DNA of 64,000 nt, taken from positions 21,068,140-21,132,139 of the forward strand of contig NC_079384.1 of the NCBI RefSeq assembly GCF_021018895.1. Reading direction: 5' to 3'. The stretch is from Seriola aureovittata. Lineage: Eukaryota; Chordata; Actinopteri; Carangiformes; Carangidae. Below are positions 1 to 11,567 of the stretch, piece after piece; position 1 is the stretch's first letter; each line of letters starts with the position of its first letter. The translations under genes were made by a program, and so were the position numbers. Under the pieces are notes generated by a model. That model was not told where the DNA came from. It worked only from the letters and a program-made list of their open reading frames with translations, and made no database searches.

Positions 1-334
1 CTGCTAGTCTCTGGTTCTGGTCTCAACAGACTCCTCATCTGAGTCTGGGTCTGACTGAGGCTCAAACATGAGGCTGAGTCTCTGTGATGTTTCCTCCTCT
101 AACCATCTTGATACTCTCTGCTCTTTCACCTGTCCACCTGGAGCCAGCAGGTGGTGGGGTGAGTAAGAGCTTCCAGCCCGAGTTTACCATCTATTTTCAC
201 CTTTTATGTGGGAAAACCATGTTAAACAAAATACTATTCAGAGCATAGTACTTCTACATAGTTGGAGGAAATGTCTGGAGAGAAACTTTCATAATATTAC
301 AGAGGCCTTAAAAATACTACAATAATAATTCAAG
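1..334. other. Unassigned unique-looking DNA
   Basis: No coding region, microsatellite or recognised repeat is visible here. The sequence is of mixed composition with several GTCT/GAGTC-like words at the left edge, but no clear tandem period. Confidence 0.4.
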
Positions 335-775
335 AGGTTATAATACGCTTTCTGAACAGCAGTACGCCTTCAGAGCAGATTGGAGGCTACAGTGAATTGC
401 TATCGCGAAGTGACGAGACGGGCCGGGGCTAGCTGGTTTGTTAAAGAAAATTCACTCAAGTCCTTAGTTCCAAGTTTGCTGTAGCTCTGTGAGTTTACTG
501 GTATTCCAGAATATGGTGAGCCTACTGACACAGAGGGGGGGTCTGAGGCAGTAGACTGACACAGAGTGAAGGTCAGGGGGGCAGTTATACACTTGAGGAA
601 AAGGGGGGTGGTCAACTGTGAGTTAACATTGGCATTGCTTTCCAGCTCAGGAGACAGCTGTTGTTAATAAAGGATAAGGGAAGGAATGAAGTTTGATGCT
701 GAACTTGGTAAACAGCTAATGCTAATGTTAGCTATGTAGCAATAGAAAAACGTACAAATAGCTGCTTTAAGTGTT
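335..775 (+). mobile_element. Damaged copy of palindromic non-autonomous element (family C)
   Basis: The stretch matches, in order, the minus strand of the element at 32539-32975. Shared blocks include CTTCAGAGCAGATTGGAGGC near 371-390, GACGGGCCGGGGCTAGCTGG near 417-435, and GTAGCAATAGAAAAACG near 735-753. Between about 450 and 640 this copy carries some 190 bp that the other copy lacks, so either an insertion here or a deletion there occurred. The left inverted terminus is missing and only the right terminus (about 707-775) remains. The class of the element is not known to me. It has no coding capacity. Confidence 0.6.
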
Positions 776-1210
776 AACAGTGTAGGAACTGGAGCTGTAG
801 AGTCCCATTTTCTCCATTCTGCAAAATACTGACATGAAGATCACCACATTCAATGCAGCAGTGTTATAATAATGTCATATATTAATGCATACTTGTATGT
901 GAGAGGTCTCATTAAAGTATCAACACATTGAGGTACGAACAAACATACAAACCTATTGTAATATTAATGAATTATACAGTAAATCAAGAACCAGTCAAAG
1001 TGCAGCACATACAGTCCAGGTAATGAGGCCTGTATTTCTTTCTCTGGAGGCACCGAGACAATAGATCAGCCTCCGCCTTTTTCAGTTTCAGCCCACCATG
1101 ACAGGTCTACTATGGTCTGAATCAGATGCCATCCCACTGTGATACCTGGATCATTTACTGCTGACAGGACCAACCTGACACCCCGCGTCTGGCCCGGGAG
1201 CACCTCCAAT

Positions 1211-1211
<1 letters not shown>
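776..1211. other. Unassigned AT-rich DNA
   Basis: I see no gene and no recognisable repeat in this stretch. Confidence 0.4.

Positions 1212-1244
<33 letters not shown>
1212..1244. repeat. Homopolymer (C)33
   Basis: An uninterrupted run of 33 cytosines follows CCAATA. It creates spurious proline- or glycine-rich reading frames on both strands. Such a long C run can form an i-motif, with a G-quadruplex on the complement. Its true length is uncertain because sequencing of long homopolymers is unreliable. Confidence 0.95.
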
Positions 1245-1968
1245 ACCTGCCCCTGTTGCCTGGGAAGGGCTCTTCAGCCTCGCTGTCATTGTTCCTGATG
1301 CGCTTTATAATCACATCAGTTCACTAAACCCCCAAGTCGCTGCAGCTGATATCATTTGCCACCACAGCTTTTATGTGGGAACATAACAGGAATATTACAG
1401 GAAGCCAGACTGACCTGCTGAGCCTGTCCATCAGAGGTGGACACTTGATATGACAACTTGCTAGTCAAATACATTGATTTTTATACTCATCTTGAAACTC
1501 TAGTTATTTCAGGCTTTACTTGGACTTGTTAATAATTTCAAATTTCCCCACTGTGGACTATCTTAGCTTAGCTTATTTTATCTTCTGTACAATAACAGAA
1601 TGTCAGAGTCTGCGAAGCCAGTGTCAATAACAGAAGCCAGGTTATGATTTCCAACCTTCCATAATCTCTTAACACATAATGTGCAGGTGCCAGCCACAGC
1701 TGTGTGATGTTGAATCAAAAACAAAACAACTTGTGTTGGACTGAGCTTCTGGGCCATAGTTTACAGACTTTAGATTCACCTCAAACACCTGAAGAACTGT
1801 GCTGTGCCCCTGACAACACATTCACACAGGTAAAGTGAGATGTGTTGCAAACCTTGTTCAAACAGTGCTTCAGCAAGCTTGGTTTCTATCATTCAAGGGT
1901 CTGAATGTTGTCCACGAAATCTCATGTACAAACCCAAACCAACACACAATGTATCCTACTAACAGGTA

Positions 1969-1969
<1 letters not shown>
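1245..1969. other. Unassigned DNA
   Basis: No coding region is supported. The phrase AGAGGTGGACACTTGATATG near 1433 weakly resembles the start of the teleost repeat at 42594, but the similarity does not extend. Confidence 0.35.
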
Positions 1970-2005
<36 letters not shown>

Positions 2006-2008
2006 CGC
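1970..2008. repeat. Microsatellite (TG)n
   Basis: About 16 perfect TG units are followed by GCGTGCGCA variants. Alternating purine-pyrimidine DNA like this is Z-DNA-prone. Confidence 0.95.
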
Positions 2009-2657
2009 ATCCAAAGCCAGATATTTCTCATTCCTCTGTGTCCAAACACCGTTAAAACACATCAGTGAGACACACTGTTGCACTGGGTGACATGGTCCTT
2101 TGTTACCATGACCACACACACTTTCACTAGAGCATCATATTAATCCGCCACTGGAAATGTGTTAGGCAGTTATAATTGTGATGCCATATATGTTCAGTAC
2201 TATCAGGCAGATCTTAGCATATATACTGTAGGACCGGTGGTAGGCAATATTTCTCTTTGCCTGTACGGGAAGAAATGTGCAGGATCTGTTTCTAAACCTT
2301 TTCTTTGACTTTTAGATATAAGCAATGATGCAAAGGTAAGTAAAGGTGAGTCAATTTGGAGATCATCATGAGTGAATTGTGTTTTTTTTTTTTCATGCGG
2401 TCAGAATAAATGTCTGCACACGGGGTGTGTCATTTCCACCTTTTGTTTTCAATCGGTTTCATAATGTGGGTGAACACGGCGCAGATTGAAAGATGATGAG
2501 AGCGGACCTCACTGACTGCAGTCGGATGGAGATATTTACACTGAGGCGAGGGGGAGCGAACATTAGAGGGGTGAGGGAGGCGAAAATAATATTTGTGCAG
2601 CACATATGTTTTTTTTTTTACTTCCAAGAAGTACATACTTGCTAAATAAAAATGCGT
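2009..2657. other. Unassigned DNA
   Basis: Two T runs (about 2383-2394 and 2610-2619) are the only simple features. No coding region or known repeat is recognised. Confidence 0.4.
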
Positions 2658-2669
2658 ACACACACACTG

Positions 2670-2718
<49 letters not shown>
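2658..2718. repeat. Microsatellite (AC)n
   Basis: A short AC tract, a CTGCT interruption, and then about 23 AC units. The reading frames across it are artefacts of the dinucleotide. Confidence 0.95.
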
Positions 2719-2720
<2 letters not shown>

Positions 2721-2780
2721 GCAGCCTTGTTACCACATACTGGGAACTGGTGTAGCTATCTAAGGGTTAGAGCCAGGGGA

Positions 2781-2872
2781 CAAGGCAGAGGGGAGATGGC
2801 AAGACAGAGAAGAGGAGCTGAGGATGGAGGGGGGGAGGAAGAAAAGGGGGAGAGGGAGCTGTCAGCTGGTTC
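2781..2872 (+). repeat. Purine-rich low-complexity tract
   Basis: The plus strand is almost entirely A and G, with runs such as GGAGGGGGGGAGGAAG. Such tracts can form triplex DNA. No gene is inferred. Confidence 0.7.
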
Positions 2873-2936
2873 TGCATGACTGCCCTTAAGTCGTATTGAG
2901 GCAAGGCCAGGCTGAGCAGCGCCCCGACAGTCACAG

Positions 2937-2938
<2 letters not shown>

Positions 2939-2971
<33 letters not shown>

Positions 2972-2974
2972 GAC
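2939..2974. repeat. Microsatellite (AC)n
   Basis: About 14 AC units grading into AGACAGACA. Confidence 0.93.
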
Positions 2975-3169
2975 ACCGGTCTCTACAAAGACACGCAAAC
3001 ACGTGAACGTTTCAACGTGACTCCGACAGAAATCTGAAATATTTCCAGCCACAGTGGGTTTGACACTTATTAATCTCCAGAGGTGACGGCTGAGAGACAG
3101 TAGCAGTGACCAAATGTGAAAGGATGTGTAGACTGACCCCTGGCCTGCCCAAAAGCCCCTCTGTCAGGA

Positions 3170-3202
3170 TACACACACACACACACGCAAGAAAAACACA
3201 CA
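3170..3202. repeat. Short imperfect (AC)n tract
   Basis: Eight AC units, then GCAAGAAAA, then a second short AC run. Confidence 0.8.
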
Positions 3203-3295
3203 CCTCTGGCCCACTTGACATGCTCAGCTGAAAGTTGAGCGTTAACTCTGTCACTGTGTACAACTCCAGATCGCTTTCTGCCAAAGTGCTAGCCG

Positions 3296-3297
<2 letters not shown>

Positions 3298-3342
<45 letters not shown>
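3298..3342. repeat. Microsatellite (TG)n
   Basis: About 22 perfect TG units. It lies in opposite orientation to the CA tract at 3728. Confidence 0.95.
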
Positions 3343-3343
<1 letters not shown>

Positions 3344-3397
3344 AGACAGTGAGAGATGGATAAAAGCAAGGAGAAGCTTAATACAAGTGCACAGAGT

Positions 3398-3640
3398 GTG
3401 TGATGAGAGAAAGAAAGAAGAGAAAGTAGCGAGGGATGAGGGAGGGTTTGGAAGAGGAGCACAAATGGAGGTGGGGGTGGGGGTGGTTTCAGGGATGGAG
3501 GACGATAAAACAAGCCCCGCTGGGTGCCGTCTTTCCATCTTACAGCACGGAGTGATGGAGGAAGAAGAGGAGGAGGGGGAAGGGGGAGGGAGGGAGGGAG
3601 GGAGAGATGAAGTCGGAGCGAGGAAAGTGATGGATGACCC
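3398..3640 (+). repeat. Purine-rich tract with G-quadruplex motif
   Basis: The plus strand is dominated by GA words. At about 3575-3604 there are at least six runs of three to five G separated by one or two A, which fits the classical G-quadruplex pattern. There is also a short GGTGGGGGT repeat near 3470-3486. Confidence 0.75.
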
Positions 3641-3727
3641 AGAGGTCACAGCAGATCGTGACTCATTTTCCTGACCCAGTGTGAGAGCTCACACGGGGGG
3701 CTGACCTGCTGAAGAGCAGCTGAGGGG

Positions 3728-3735
3728 CACACACA

Positions 3736-3778
<43 letters not shown>

Positions 3779-3796
3779 ACATGCACGCGCACACAC
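3728..3796. repeat. Microsatellite (CA)n, interrupted
   Basis: A CA tract with single TA, TC and GC interruptions. Confidence 0.93.
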
Positions 3797-4374
3797 TTAC
3801 ATCCTTACCTTACCAGTGGACAACAAGGTAATGGTGGACTGTCGGGCTACACTGAGCAAGTGTGGATCGCTGTTTCTGTTGTGAAAAAACAAACATGAAA
3901 TAGAATTTTTGTGCAAAAACAATTATATCTTGATGACTTTCAGAGGTAACAATTAAGGAATAATAATTAACTATATCAGGGCCACTTTAAAATAATGTTA
4001 TATTTTTCCTGTAAATCCTTAGTTACTCAGCTACATGCACTAATATATGCACCTACCAAGAACATATATGTATAATGTAAAATAAGATCACATCAGGGAC
4101 CTTTTGTTTTAATTATATCTGATTATTATTTATTTATTTATTTATTTATTATTATGGCCTGTTTAAAACAGAATATGCATTTTAAATAATTCAAACAGTA
4201 ATTTACATTTGCCCTGAATAACATTTCTTCAGTCTGGTGAAGTTTGTCTCCGAGTTTTGAATCATCCTTGGACTTTGAGCGTCTGGAGACATTTAATTTA
4301 AAACTGACTCATGACAATAATAATCAAGTCGGATAAAATATTGTTATTATTCTTTCTATAATAAGAACAATTCA
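3797..4374. other. AT-rich DNA with (ATTT)n
   Basis: No gene is visible. A short TTTA tetranucleotide repeat lies at about 4127-4152. The rest is AT-rich and unassigned. Confidence 0.5.
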
Positions 4375-4542
4375 CAGCGCAATTTGATCCACCCATGGGC
4401 GTGCTGGTCTTAGGTGTGGTCAGGCACGTTGATATTGACCATCAAAACCTGGTCTGAAGTCAGTGGCACAGTATTTCACTGTTATTAGGGCGCATTATCA
4501 AGATAAGTAAAATGCCCTTACAGAGGTGCACAATGTGCTGAA

Positions 4543-4604
<62 letters not shown>

Positions 4605-5122
4605 GTGCCCTGCCGATACTGAACCGGAGCGGTGGAAATCACAGACAGAAAGAATATGTGGGATTCTTTCAAAAGAAAAACCTCAAGCTTAAAACTTTCG
4701 GCCCCAATTCCGTTTTCCCCAGGGAATGGGAGGAATGGGAGGAATGGGGGGAAAAAGGGACAGTCAACGAGGGAGAGGGAAAGAGAGCGCTGCAAGCCAT
4801 AAACAGCTGTTTCTGTCTGCCTCCCCAGCTCTGACAGAGATCTCTTTTCTCTGTGGAGAAGTGTTCTTTCTTACTATGTTCTAATAGCAATCTGCCTTGC
4901 ACCTGGTTTTTAAAGGGAATGGGAGATAGCACTCCGATTGGTTTATTGCATGTTACGCCCAAAACACTTACATGATTAATTAAGAAACCAAATACAGCCA
5001 TGTATTTGAGCCATGCACCTGGCAATGAGCATTTTTTTCTGCTGTTAATATAGCAAATTTACTTAATGCACTTCCTCCATGTGCTTTAGATAATGAGCGT
5101 AGATAGTTAAAACAGAGCCCAT
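4375..5122 (+). mobile_element. Non-autonomous DNA-element copy (family B) with CA expansion
   Basis: The stretch shares blocks with 27539-27941: GGGCGTGCTGGTCTTA near 4396, GCGCATTATCAAG-like words near 4490, TTTTAAAGGGAATGGGAGAT near 4907-4926, TTATTGCATGTTACGCCC near 4943, and a 3' block ending in CAGAGCCCA near 5113-5121. I also recognise the order of blocks from memory as a very common teleost repeat that begins GGGCCCTATCTT. A pure CA microsatellite (4546-4602) has expanded inside it. There is no coding capacity. The 5' terminus is decayed and the superfamily is not assigned. Confidence 0.75.
4546..4602. repeat. Microsatellite (CA)n inside family B element
   Basis: About 28 CA units lie where the family has only a short CACA seed, so this is an expansion within a mobile element. 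Confidence 0.95.
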
Positions 5123-6194
5123 AGTATTTACCATGCTCCTGACTTCCTTGTCATATATCACACCCACACTGTATATCCAACAGGTGAGCACCTTTCACTT
5201 TAAGTCTTTCAACAGACACTGTACTGACAATGTGCTGGGTGAGCAGCTTTCATTGGAATGAATGGGACGTCGTCTTGGTGCTCAGTATCCACTTCCCTTT
5301 ATACATCCACTGTTTTTTTATATTTTGATGTGACCAACAACAAATGTGTGAACGTTAAAACAATGTTTGTATTTTCATACTATCCCTCAGTGACATATTG
5401 CTCTCGCCACACTGGGACCTGCTGCTCCCGCCCCTCCCTCCGCTGTCTCATTTACCCGCAGCAGCTTCACTCACCACCGGCTGGAACTGAGAACCGACTT
5501 GTCCGTACAATATCCAGCGCGTCCGCAACCTCCTCAAAACAGAAACGGTCTGATCCCAGTACCGGGACCCCAATCGAGTGGAAAGGGTTGATTCACATAA
5601 ACAACTGAACTTTGTAGAGGTGTAGATATAAACATGTGGAAAACATATGCTTTTCCTCTTGAACACAGTGCACCCAGCTGTAAAGATGAAATATGAGTAT
5701 CAGCACAGTGACCCATCTGCCACACTGCTCACAGGGAGAGTGTGAGGCAGTCGTTGACAGCTCCAGAGACGCTGCTCTTCACTTACCTGTCTGTCTGCAG
5801 TCACTAGGTGTTGGGAATTCACCGGGCTGGCTGGTGTTAATTTGAAGCCCTCCGCTTATCTGTCAGTCATCGTCGTTGTGCTCTCCGCTCCGCCATACCT
5901 CTGCCTCGCTCATCATCATCATCATCATCTTCACATCCATTCAGAACACATTCAACATTATCCCTCCTGGCACATCTCGTTTAAGTCCTGTCTCTTTAAA
6001 GTTGCCTACTGATTTCTGTTGCTCCCTTTAGCCCACATTATTATCTGGTAGCCGGGTGAAAGGGGAAGTTTACCTGTCACTGAAAGACATTTGATCATTA
6101 GCTGTAGTTGGTGGTTAGCCTGAAGTCCAAGATAATAATAATTAAAAAAAAAACCTTACTTCACTGCCGCCTGTGACCATATTACTGATTATTA
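5123..6194. other. Unassigned DNA with (ATC)6
   Basis: The only simple repeat is an ATC trinucleotide run at 5911-5929. A 116-codon frame at 5258-5608 shows no recognisable domain and no supporting signals, so I do not call it a gene. Confidence 0.4.
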
Positions 6195-6218
6195 TACACA
6201 CACACACACACACACACA
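6195..6218. repeat. Microsatellite (CA)n
   Basis: About 11 CA units followed by TATATA. Confidence 0.9.
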
Positions 6219-6351
6219 TATATACTGAACAACAAAGCAGCTGAGATTTACATCCACAAACATACATATTTTTGCATAAACATACACACATACTGTGCAA
6301 GCCATAAAAAAAATGCTGGGAGGACTTTCTCACAGGAAGTGACATGAAAAA

Positions 6352-6395
6352 TATTATTAATAATAATAATAATAATCATCATCATCATCATCATT
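6352..6395. repeat. Compound (AAT)n(ATC)n microsatellite
   Basis: A run of TAA units passes directly into a run of ATC units. Confidence 0.9.
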
Positions 6396-7092
6396 CATAC
6401 TAAAGGATCTATGTTTTGTGGCCTTTTGGTTAAACAATCTTTTCTTTTTTGGAAAAAACGACTTCATTTTCTCCTCATGCTGCTTCAGTGACTCCTCCAC
6501 CTCAGCCACACCTCTCGGTTCTCGTCTCGTCTTTTTCTGCTCACCGCTTCAATACTAAAAACTTGCTCCTTCCCGCTTCACTTCATCTAATTAAATAAGC
6601 ATAAAACTACAACTCCTTTCATTTACCAATAGAAAAATGAATCCTCAATCACCTTTCCCTCTATCAACTTAATTAGCTGAATGTATCAAGTTAATTCATT
6701 TGTAGAGCCCATGTGTCACACGCATCGTCCCACAGGCCGGTAACAGCAGTGGGTCCAGGATTAGTCTGAGCTCTCTACAGTCACTGTCACACCTGTAGGG
6801 AAGAAAAAAAAAAATCCACTGTTGCCATTTTAGTTCTGCTCCTTTTCACACTGACAACAAACTAGGAATAAACATGAGGTCATACGGATTGAAGGATCAA
6901 CCCCGTCCTGCTAGAAATGGTTTATTAATTTGCAAAAGCAAACACGTGTACCACCTGAATTAATAAACTAATAAGAAATATCACGAGGAACAGATAGACA
7001 CATCTGCCAAGTCCAGAAATGTTGATATGTAAACCTCTTCATAGCAACTTGTTGATGCTTTTATTCTTATGGTGATGTTTGGAGACTTAAAG
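6396..7092. other. Unassigned DNA
   Basis: No gene or recognisable repeat is seen. Homopolymer A runs are short. Confidence 0.4.
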
Positions 7093-7545
7093 CAGTTTTG
7101 AAGCTCAGAGTCATCTGCACTACCGTTGCCATCTTGGCAGTGCCTGACTCCGCCCCTAACTCCCAGCTAATCCAAAAATGGTCAAAGAGGCGGGGCATGT
7201 GTGGAGCTGAGACTTGGGTGCATGTTGGTTTATGGCAAGCATACACTCACCCACCTGTCACTCAAAGAGGCCCCGCCCTCAATTCTACATAACTTTAAGC
7301 CTCAATAAAATGTAAACAGGTGAGTTATATAAACAGGTGTCATGAAGGAGGAAATTAGCTCTGGAGACCAAAACAGAGCTGTAAACATGTTTATTTCTGC
7401 TGTAAAGTTGGACATTTTAACATGGGAGTCTATGGGGACTGACTCACTGTTGGAGCCAGACTCTAGTGGTCATTAGAGGAACTGCAGCTTTTGGCACTTC
7501 TGTGCTGACTTCATTTTTCAGCTCCGGAGGTTAAAGCCTGGTTGA
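7093..7545 (+). mobile_element. Interspersed repeat family A, copy 1
   Basis: This is the fullest plus-strand copy of a family also present at 25240-25605 and 45262-45698 (both minus). Diagnostic words are TGACTCCGCCCCTAACTCCC (7146-7165), GTAAACAGGTGAGTTATATA (about 7312-7331), AACATGGGAGTCTATGGGGA (about 7419-7438) and GGAGCCAGACTCTAGT (about 7455). No long reading frame or tRNA-like head is present. I recognise it as a frequent teleost repeat but cannot assign a class. It is likely a non-autonomous element. Confidence 0.75.
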
Positions 7546-9180
7546 GGCTTGGGACAGAACTTGACCTCACGTGGGACTCAACCACCTCCCTACAAATTAC
7601 ACAAGCTACTTGTAGCACTTAGTTTACTGAAAAAAAAACCACTGGTGCTCAGTCAAGGCAGCATTTAACTTTCCCTAATGAAGCTGAGCAAAAGTTCAGC
7701 CAGGAAGACGACCTCCTCGCGCAGGCCTCATAAGTCACTATCACCATTTCCTAAGTCTAAGCTCCACCAGCTCATTCTGGTCTTCATCCAATCACAGCCT
7801 GACATACTGGCCTTTAGCCAATCACTTGTAAGCTTTCAAACTTTAAAGTGTCCAAACAACTCTCCAGTCAAATCCTCTAATCATAAGCTTCCCTTTCATG
7901 AAGATGAAATCCTCAAGCTCCGTTCCTCATCAGTACCACCAGTGTCTTGGCTCCAGGGGAAGTTTCTTCTATAAGGAAGTCCCTTACTCCGAAGTCTAAT
8001 TCCTCCCTTCACGATTCCCTTCACTCATACTCTTTTGTTCCTCTTATTAGTCTCTCCTAACTGAAATTTGTTTGGTTAAACAGAAATCAACAGTTCAAAT
8101 CTTTGGTCAAACACATATTGTTTTTGTGGGGAAACCAAACTGACTTCAGGTCATCAGCACTTTAATGACACTTATTCTGTTCTCTGGTGTCACAGGGAGC
8201 TCTGTGAGAAATAACTGATCAAGTTGAGAAAACAGCTGCACCTCATATGTTTATAATAAAGCCAAGGTTGACCTTTTCTTTATTATTATTATTATTAACA
8301 TATTGGATAGAGCTGCAGCGAACAGAGAGTCTGCGCTGGATTGAGTTGACCACAACTATCACTGAACTTACTGTTTCCCTGTGTCTCTTACACAACATCA
8401 CGCTGGTTTAGCTAATAGCTAATTGTATCCTGTATGCGAGTCCAACTGATTATCTCAGTTCACCACAAATCTTAAAATGTGACAGATTGTTGAGAGCTGA
8501 GCAACTGGCTGAGACAAACAGCCCGATCGATTCTAATGCTGTTGTGAATTTATTCTCGATCACCAAATGATGTTCTTTAGTAATGATAAAGAACCTGTAA
8601 TAGTCTGAAAGGGATCAATAGGTGTATGGATAAGATAAAGATAAAATCCTAGCGATACTCTTCCCTACAAGCTGGTTAGTGTCTGACTTTGGGAGGATGA
8701 GCACACCACAGTTCAATTCCCTTCACTATAAGTCTTGTTTAACCATTTTATTTTGCAATCAGTCACTAAAATGACTTCATTTCTAAGTGTTCATTAGTAG
8801 ACAGAGCTTTAATATGTTTTGTCCTTTGTCGTTATCTTTTGTAGCTGCTAAATACTCTGATAAAGCCATAAAGTGTTCCGCTGCTGCCTGAGAATTTAGT
8901 GTTTAGTGAGAAAATGTTTAGGCCTGAATCTGGTTTGTATGTATTGTATGATAATTAATGGTGCCGGTGTGTCAATTAGATTTTCTGGAGGAAAATCAAT
9001 TGTTTAGATGAATTGACTAAAAAAGCAAAGCGTCTATACTGTAATGGGTACCTTGGTTGAAAAGTTTGTCATTTCGAGTTCCACTCATTCACCTCGAGCC
9101 AAGTGTCAAATCTGAGCAGAAGTGTGAATGAGTGAAAATGAGACTTTTACAGGTCTGTTATTTCCCAATCATTTCCTGGA
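7546..9180. other. Unassigned DNA
   Basis: A 98-codon frame at 7678-7974 lies in DNA with repeated words such as CCAATCAC and TAAGCTT. It encodes no recognisable domain, so I leave it uncalled. A short ATT run lies near 8279-8297. Otherwise nothing is recognised. Confidence 0.35.
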
Positions 9181-9450
9181 TGTTTACTGAAGACACCTCT
9201 GTAATTTGAATAATTATCGGGAAAATGGAAGCGAACCTTTGAGACCTCTTGCTGATGTCAAGGAACGTCTTTGAAAGGTTTTTTTTCCAAATAAATATTC
9301 ATTAATTACTGGAAGCTTTATTCCCCATAAGTTGAACTCTGTGCTTGCCTGTAAATAAATTTCACATTATTGCATTATGAGCTGACCCGCTGTGCACTGA
9401 CTAAAAGTTACTCCAGCAGTTAACAGGAATTAATTAAATTAAAGCATATC
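9181..9450. promoter_or_regulatory. Possible conserved non-coding element
   Basis: The stretch is unique-looking, non-repetitive and rich in homeodomain-type words (ATAATTATCG, CATTAATTAC, GAATTAATTAAATTAAAG). This texture is typical of deeply conserved vertebrate enhancers. That is a compositional impression only, because no alignment was possible. Confidence 0.2.
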
Positions 9451-10321
9451 AATTAAACACTGTTTCTATAGAAGTAGTACTGAATTATATACCAGCTTCC
9501 AAAGCACATAAATAATCCACACACACAGCAGTAGAAAACTTCAGACAGGGCTCTTGCTAATCTATCCCCCCCACCGCCCCCCTCCCTCCTGTCCTGTCAG
9601 CAAAAGCCCCTCTCTAGAATGGATAGGGTTCATTTTTTGGTGGCCATGCATGAATATGTTGAGTGGCTACCATGCTGTTTCAGTGGTACTGAGGATGCTT
9701 TTTAAGGGGGTTTTAATTTCACAGTACATTAAGTATTATACAATGCAGGGCTTTTGGCAAACAGTTTGCGAAATGCCCCCCTCTGTAAACTATCATGAGA
9801 CTAAGATAAGGAAGCTCACATAAAATAAAAAAGCAGAACTTTTTACTTTCTGCTTGAGCACATTTCTCTATGTACATTTTGTGCCCTTTCTTTTCCTCCT
9901 TTGATACATCATTGGTTCAATTTCTGAACACATGTTTCGTTTGCTTTTGTAATAACAATGTTCAGTGTTTGTAGGCAGATTCTCACACACACAGACACAC
10001 ACACATGTGCCTACACACACTCATCTATCCGTCCTCCACTCTGCTCACCCACTCTTTGCAGGAGCTTGTCCTTCAGTATTCTTGAAGAAAAGCCTTTTTA
10101 CCTGGTGGACCTGTGACTTTCACACAAGGCTCTGATTCAGCACAGCCACACAGCCTCATATTGACTGAAGCGCCGCCGTCAAGCACTCCCCGTTCATTTC
10201 AAAATGTCTTCCTTTATACCACCCTGTGCTTCCTTTTGATACGATGTTATCTGTTTACAAAGCTTTTTTTGTAAAAATCTTTTCAACGGTTTTGCAAAAT
10301 TCTAAATACCCCAAATTTCTG

Positions 10322-10323
<2 letters not shown>
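9451..10323. other. Unassigned DNA
   Basis: No coding evidence. Short CA runs occur near 9984-10020. Confidence 0.4.
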
Positions 10324-10365
<42 letters not shown>

Positions 10366-10370
10366 CACGT
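10324..10370. repeat. Microsatellite (CA)n
   Basis: A CA tract interrupted once by AA and followed by TATATA. Confidence 0.93.
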
Positions 10371-10572
10371 ATATATTTGATACATATGCAAATACACCTG
10401 AGGACCTGGTCCAAGCTGTGGCTCCGGTCTCAGAAGAGGTTCAATACAGGTCTCCATGACAACACTGCCAACTCAGCACTGCCTCTGGGCTCATTCGCAC
10501 TCTTCTGTCACCTTCACACACACTTGTGCACACTGATGCACACCTGCACCTGACCACTGCCTATTCAGCATC

Positions 10573-10578
<6 letters not shown>

Positions 10579-10614
<36 letters not shown>
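10579..10614. repeat. Microsatellite (TG)n
   Basis: A TG tract with one TA interruption. It faces the CA tract about 210 bp upstream, so the two could pair intramolecularly. Confidence 0.93.
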
Positions 10615-11040
10615 TTCCTGTGATTCAGTAGTACTAGATCGGAGGCCCCGGGGCCCGACAGCACTGAGGCCCATGCATGACTCAACATGGAATTTGAGAC
10701 AGGCTTTGACCGATATGGCTGTGAAAACTGATATTTTTGGACTTAATCTGCATATACACCGCAGAACATTATTAGATTAGAGTGTAATTACTCTGGAGTG
10801 ACTGTGTAATCTTTTGTACTAATGCCACACCAGTACAGAATGTACCATTCCATATATGCAGGTACTGGGAAGATGTAAAGTTATAGAATAAGGTAAAAGA
10901 ACTTATACTGTTGTTATTTTTTTATATGGTGTGTATGACCTACTACGCAATAATCTGGATGTTTGGGAGGAACTATGCTGTAGTTATTATTTAACTACTG
11001 GGTACCTATTCTATTATGATTAAAGGATACAGTCTGAGCA
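10615..11040. other. Unassigned DNA
   Basis: No gene or recognisable repeat. Confidence 0.4.
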
Positions 11041-11330
11041 TAAGGCCACGAACACACTGGATGCATGGCATGTGCGTGGTGGCTGCGTCGCATGATCTAG
11101 AGATTCGTCGTGTGTGATGCAACGTTTAGTTAATTCATTAATAATGAAAAGAAATCCAACATTCCAGTGACCTGCAACATGCAGAGAACCAGAGCTGCAG
11201 CAGCAGTCCAGCTGAGACACAGCCAGCAACGGCAGCCGTCATGCTCGTGCAACGCAGGCACTGCGTTCCCGGCGTGAGACTGAGCAAAAATCTGGATGTG
11301 TCCGAGATTCCAACAAACAGGCAAATACAT
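11041..11330. mobile_element. Possible small non-autonomous element
   Basis: The block around ACACACTGGATGCATGGC and GTGGCTGCGTCGCATGAT resembles the start of a teleost repeat that I remember with a GCG-rich terminus. The far end is not defined, so this is tentative. Confidence 0.3.
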
Positions 11331-11567
11331 TGTTCTTTTATCATTTCAGGTTACTTGAAATAATCACCTGCCACGTTAACTACCTGCGTTTACTTCAGAA
11401 CAAATGTCCAGGGGACAGTGTGTTGTCATGGATACCGTCGGTCTCTAAAGTGTCTCAGCTGTTGTTCACCTTCACCTGGAAGTCGGCTTTGTGGCTCCAC
11501 CTGACATTTGCGAACAGAACTCGCCCACCCTCGATGTCGCTCACTTGAGTTTCAGTGGGTCCACACG

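Noticed and set aside
3251..3649. 132-codon minus-strand Ser/Pro-rich frame
   Set aside because: It reads through a purine-rich tract and a GT microsatellite.
2658..3796. CRISPR-like spaced repeats formed by recurring CA/GT tracts
   Set aside because: The repeats are dinucleotide tracts of variable length and orientation with irregular spacing, in a eukaryotic sequence.
7678..7974. 98-codon plus-strand frame with basic Ser-rich N terminus
   Set aside because: No domain is recognised, and the DNA contains repeated CCAATCAC and TAAGCTT words that suggest a decayed repeat.
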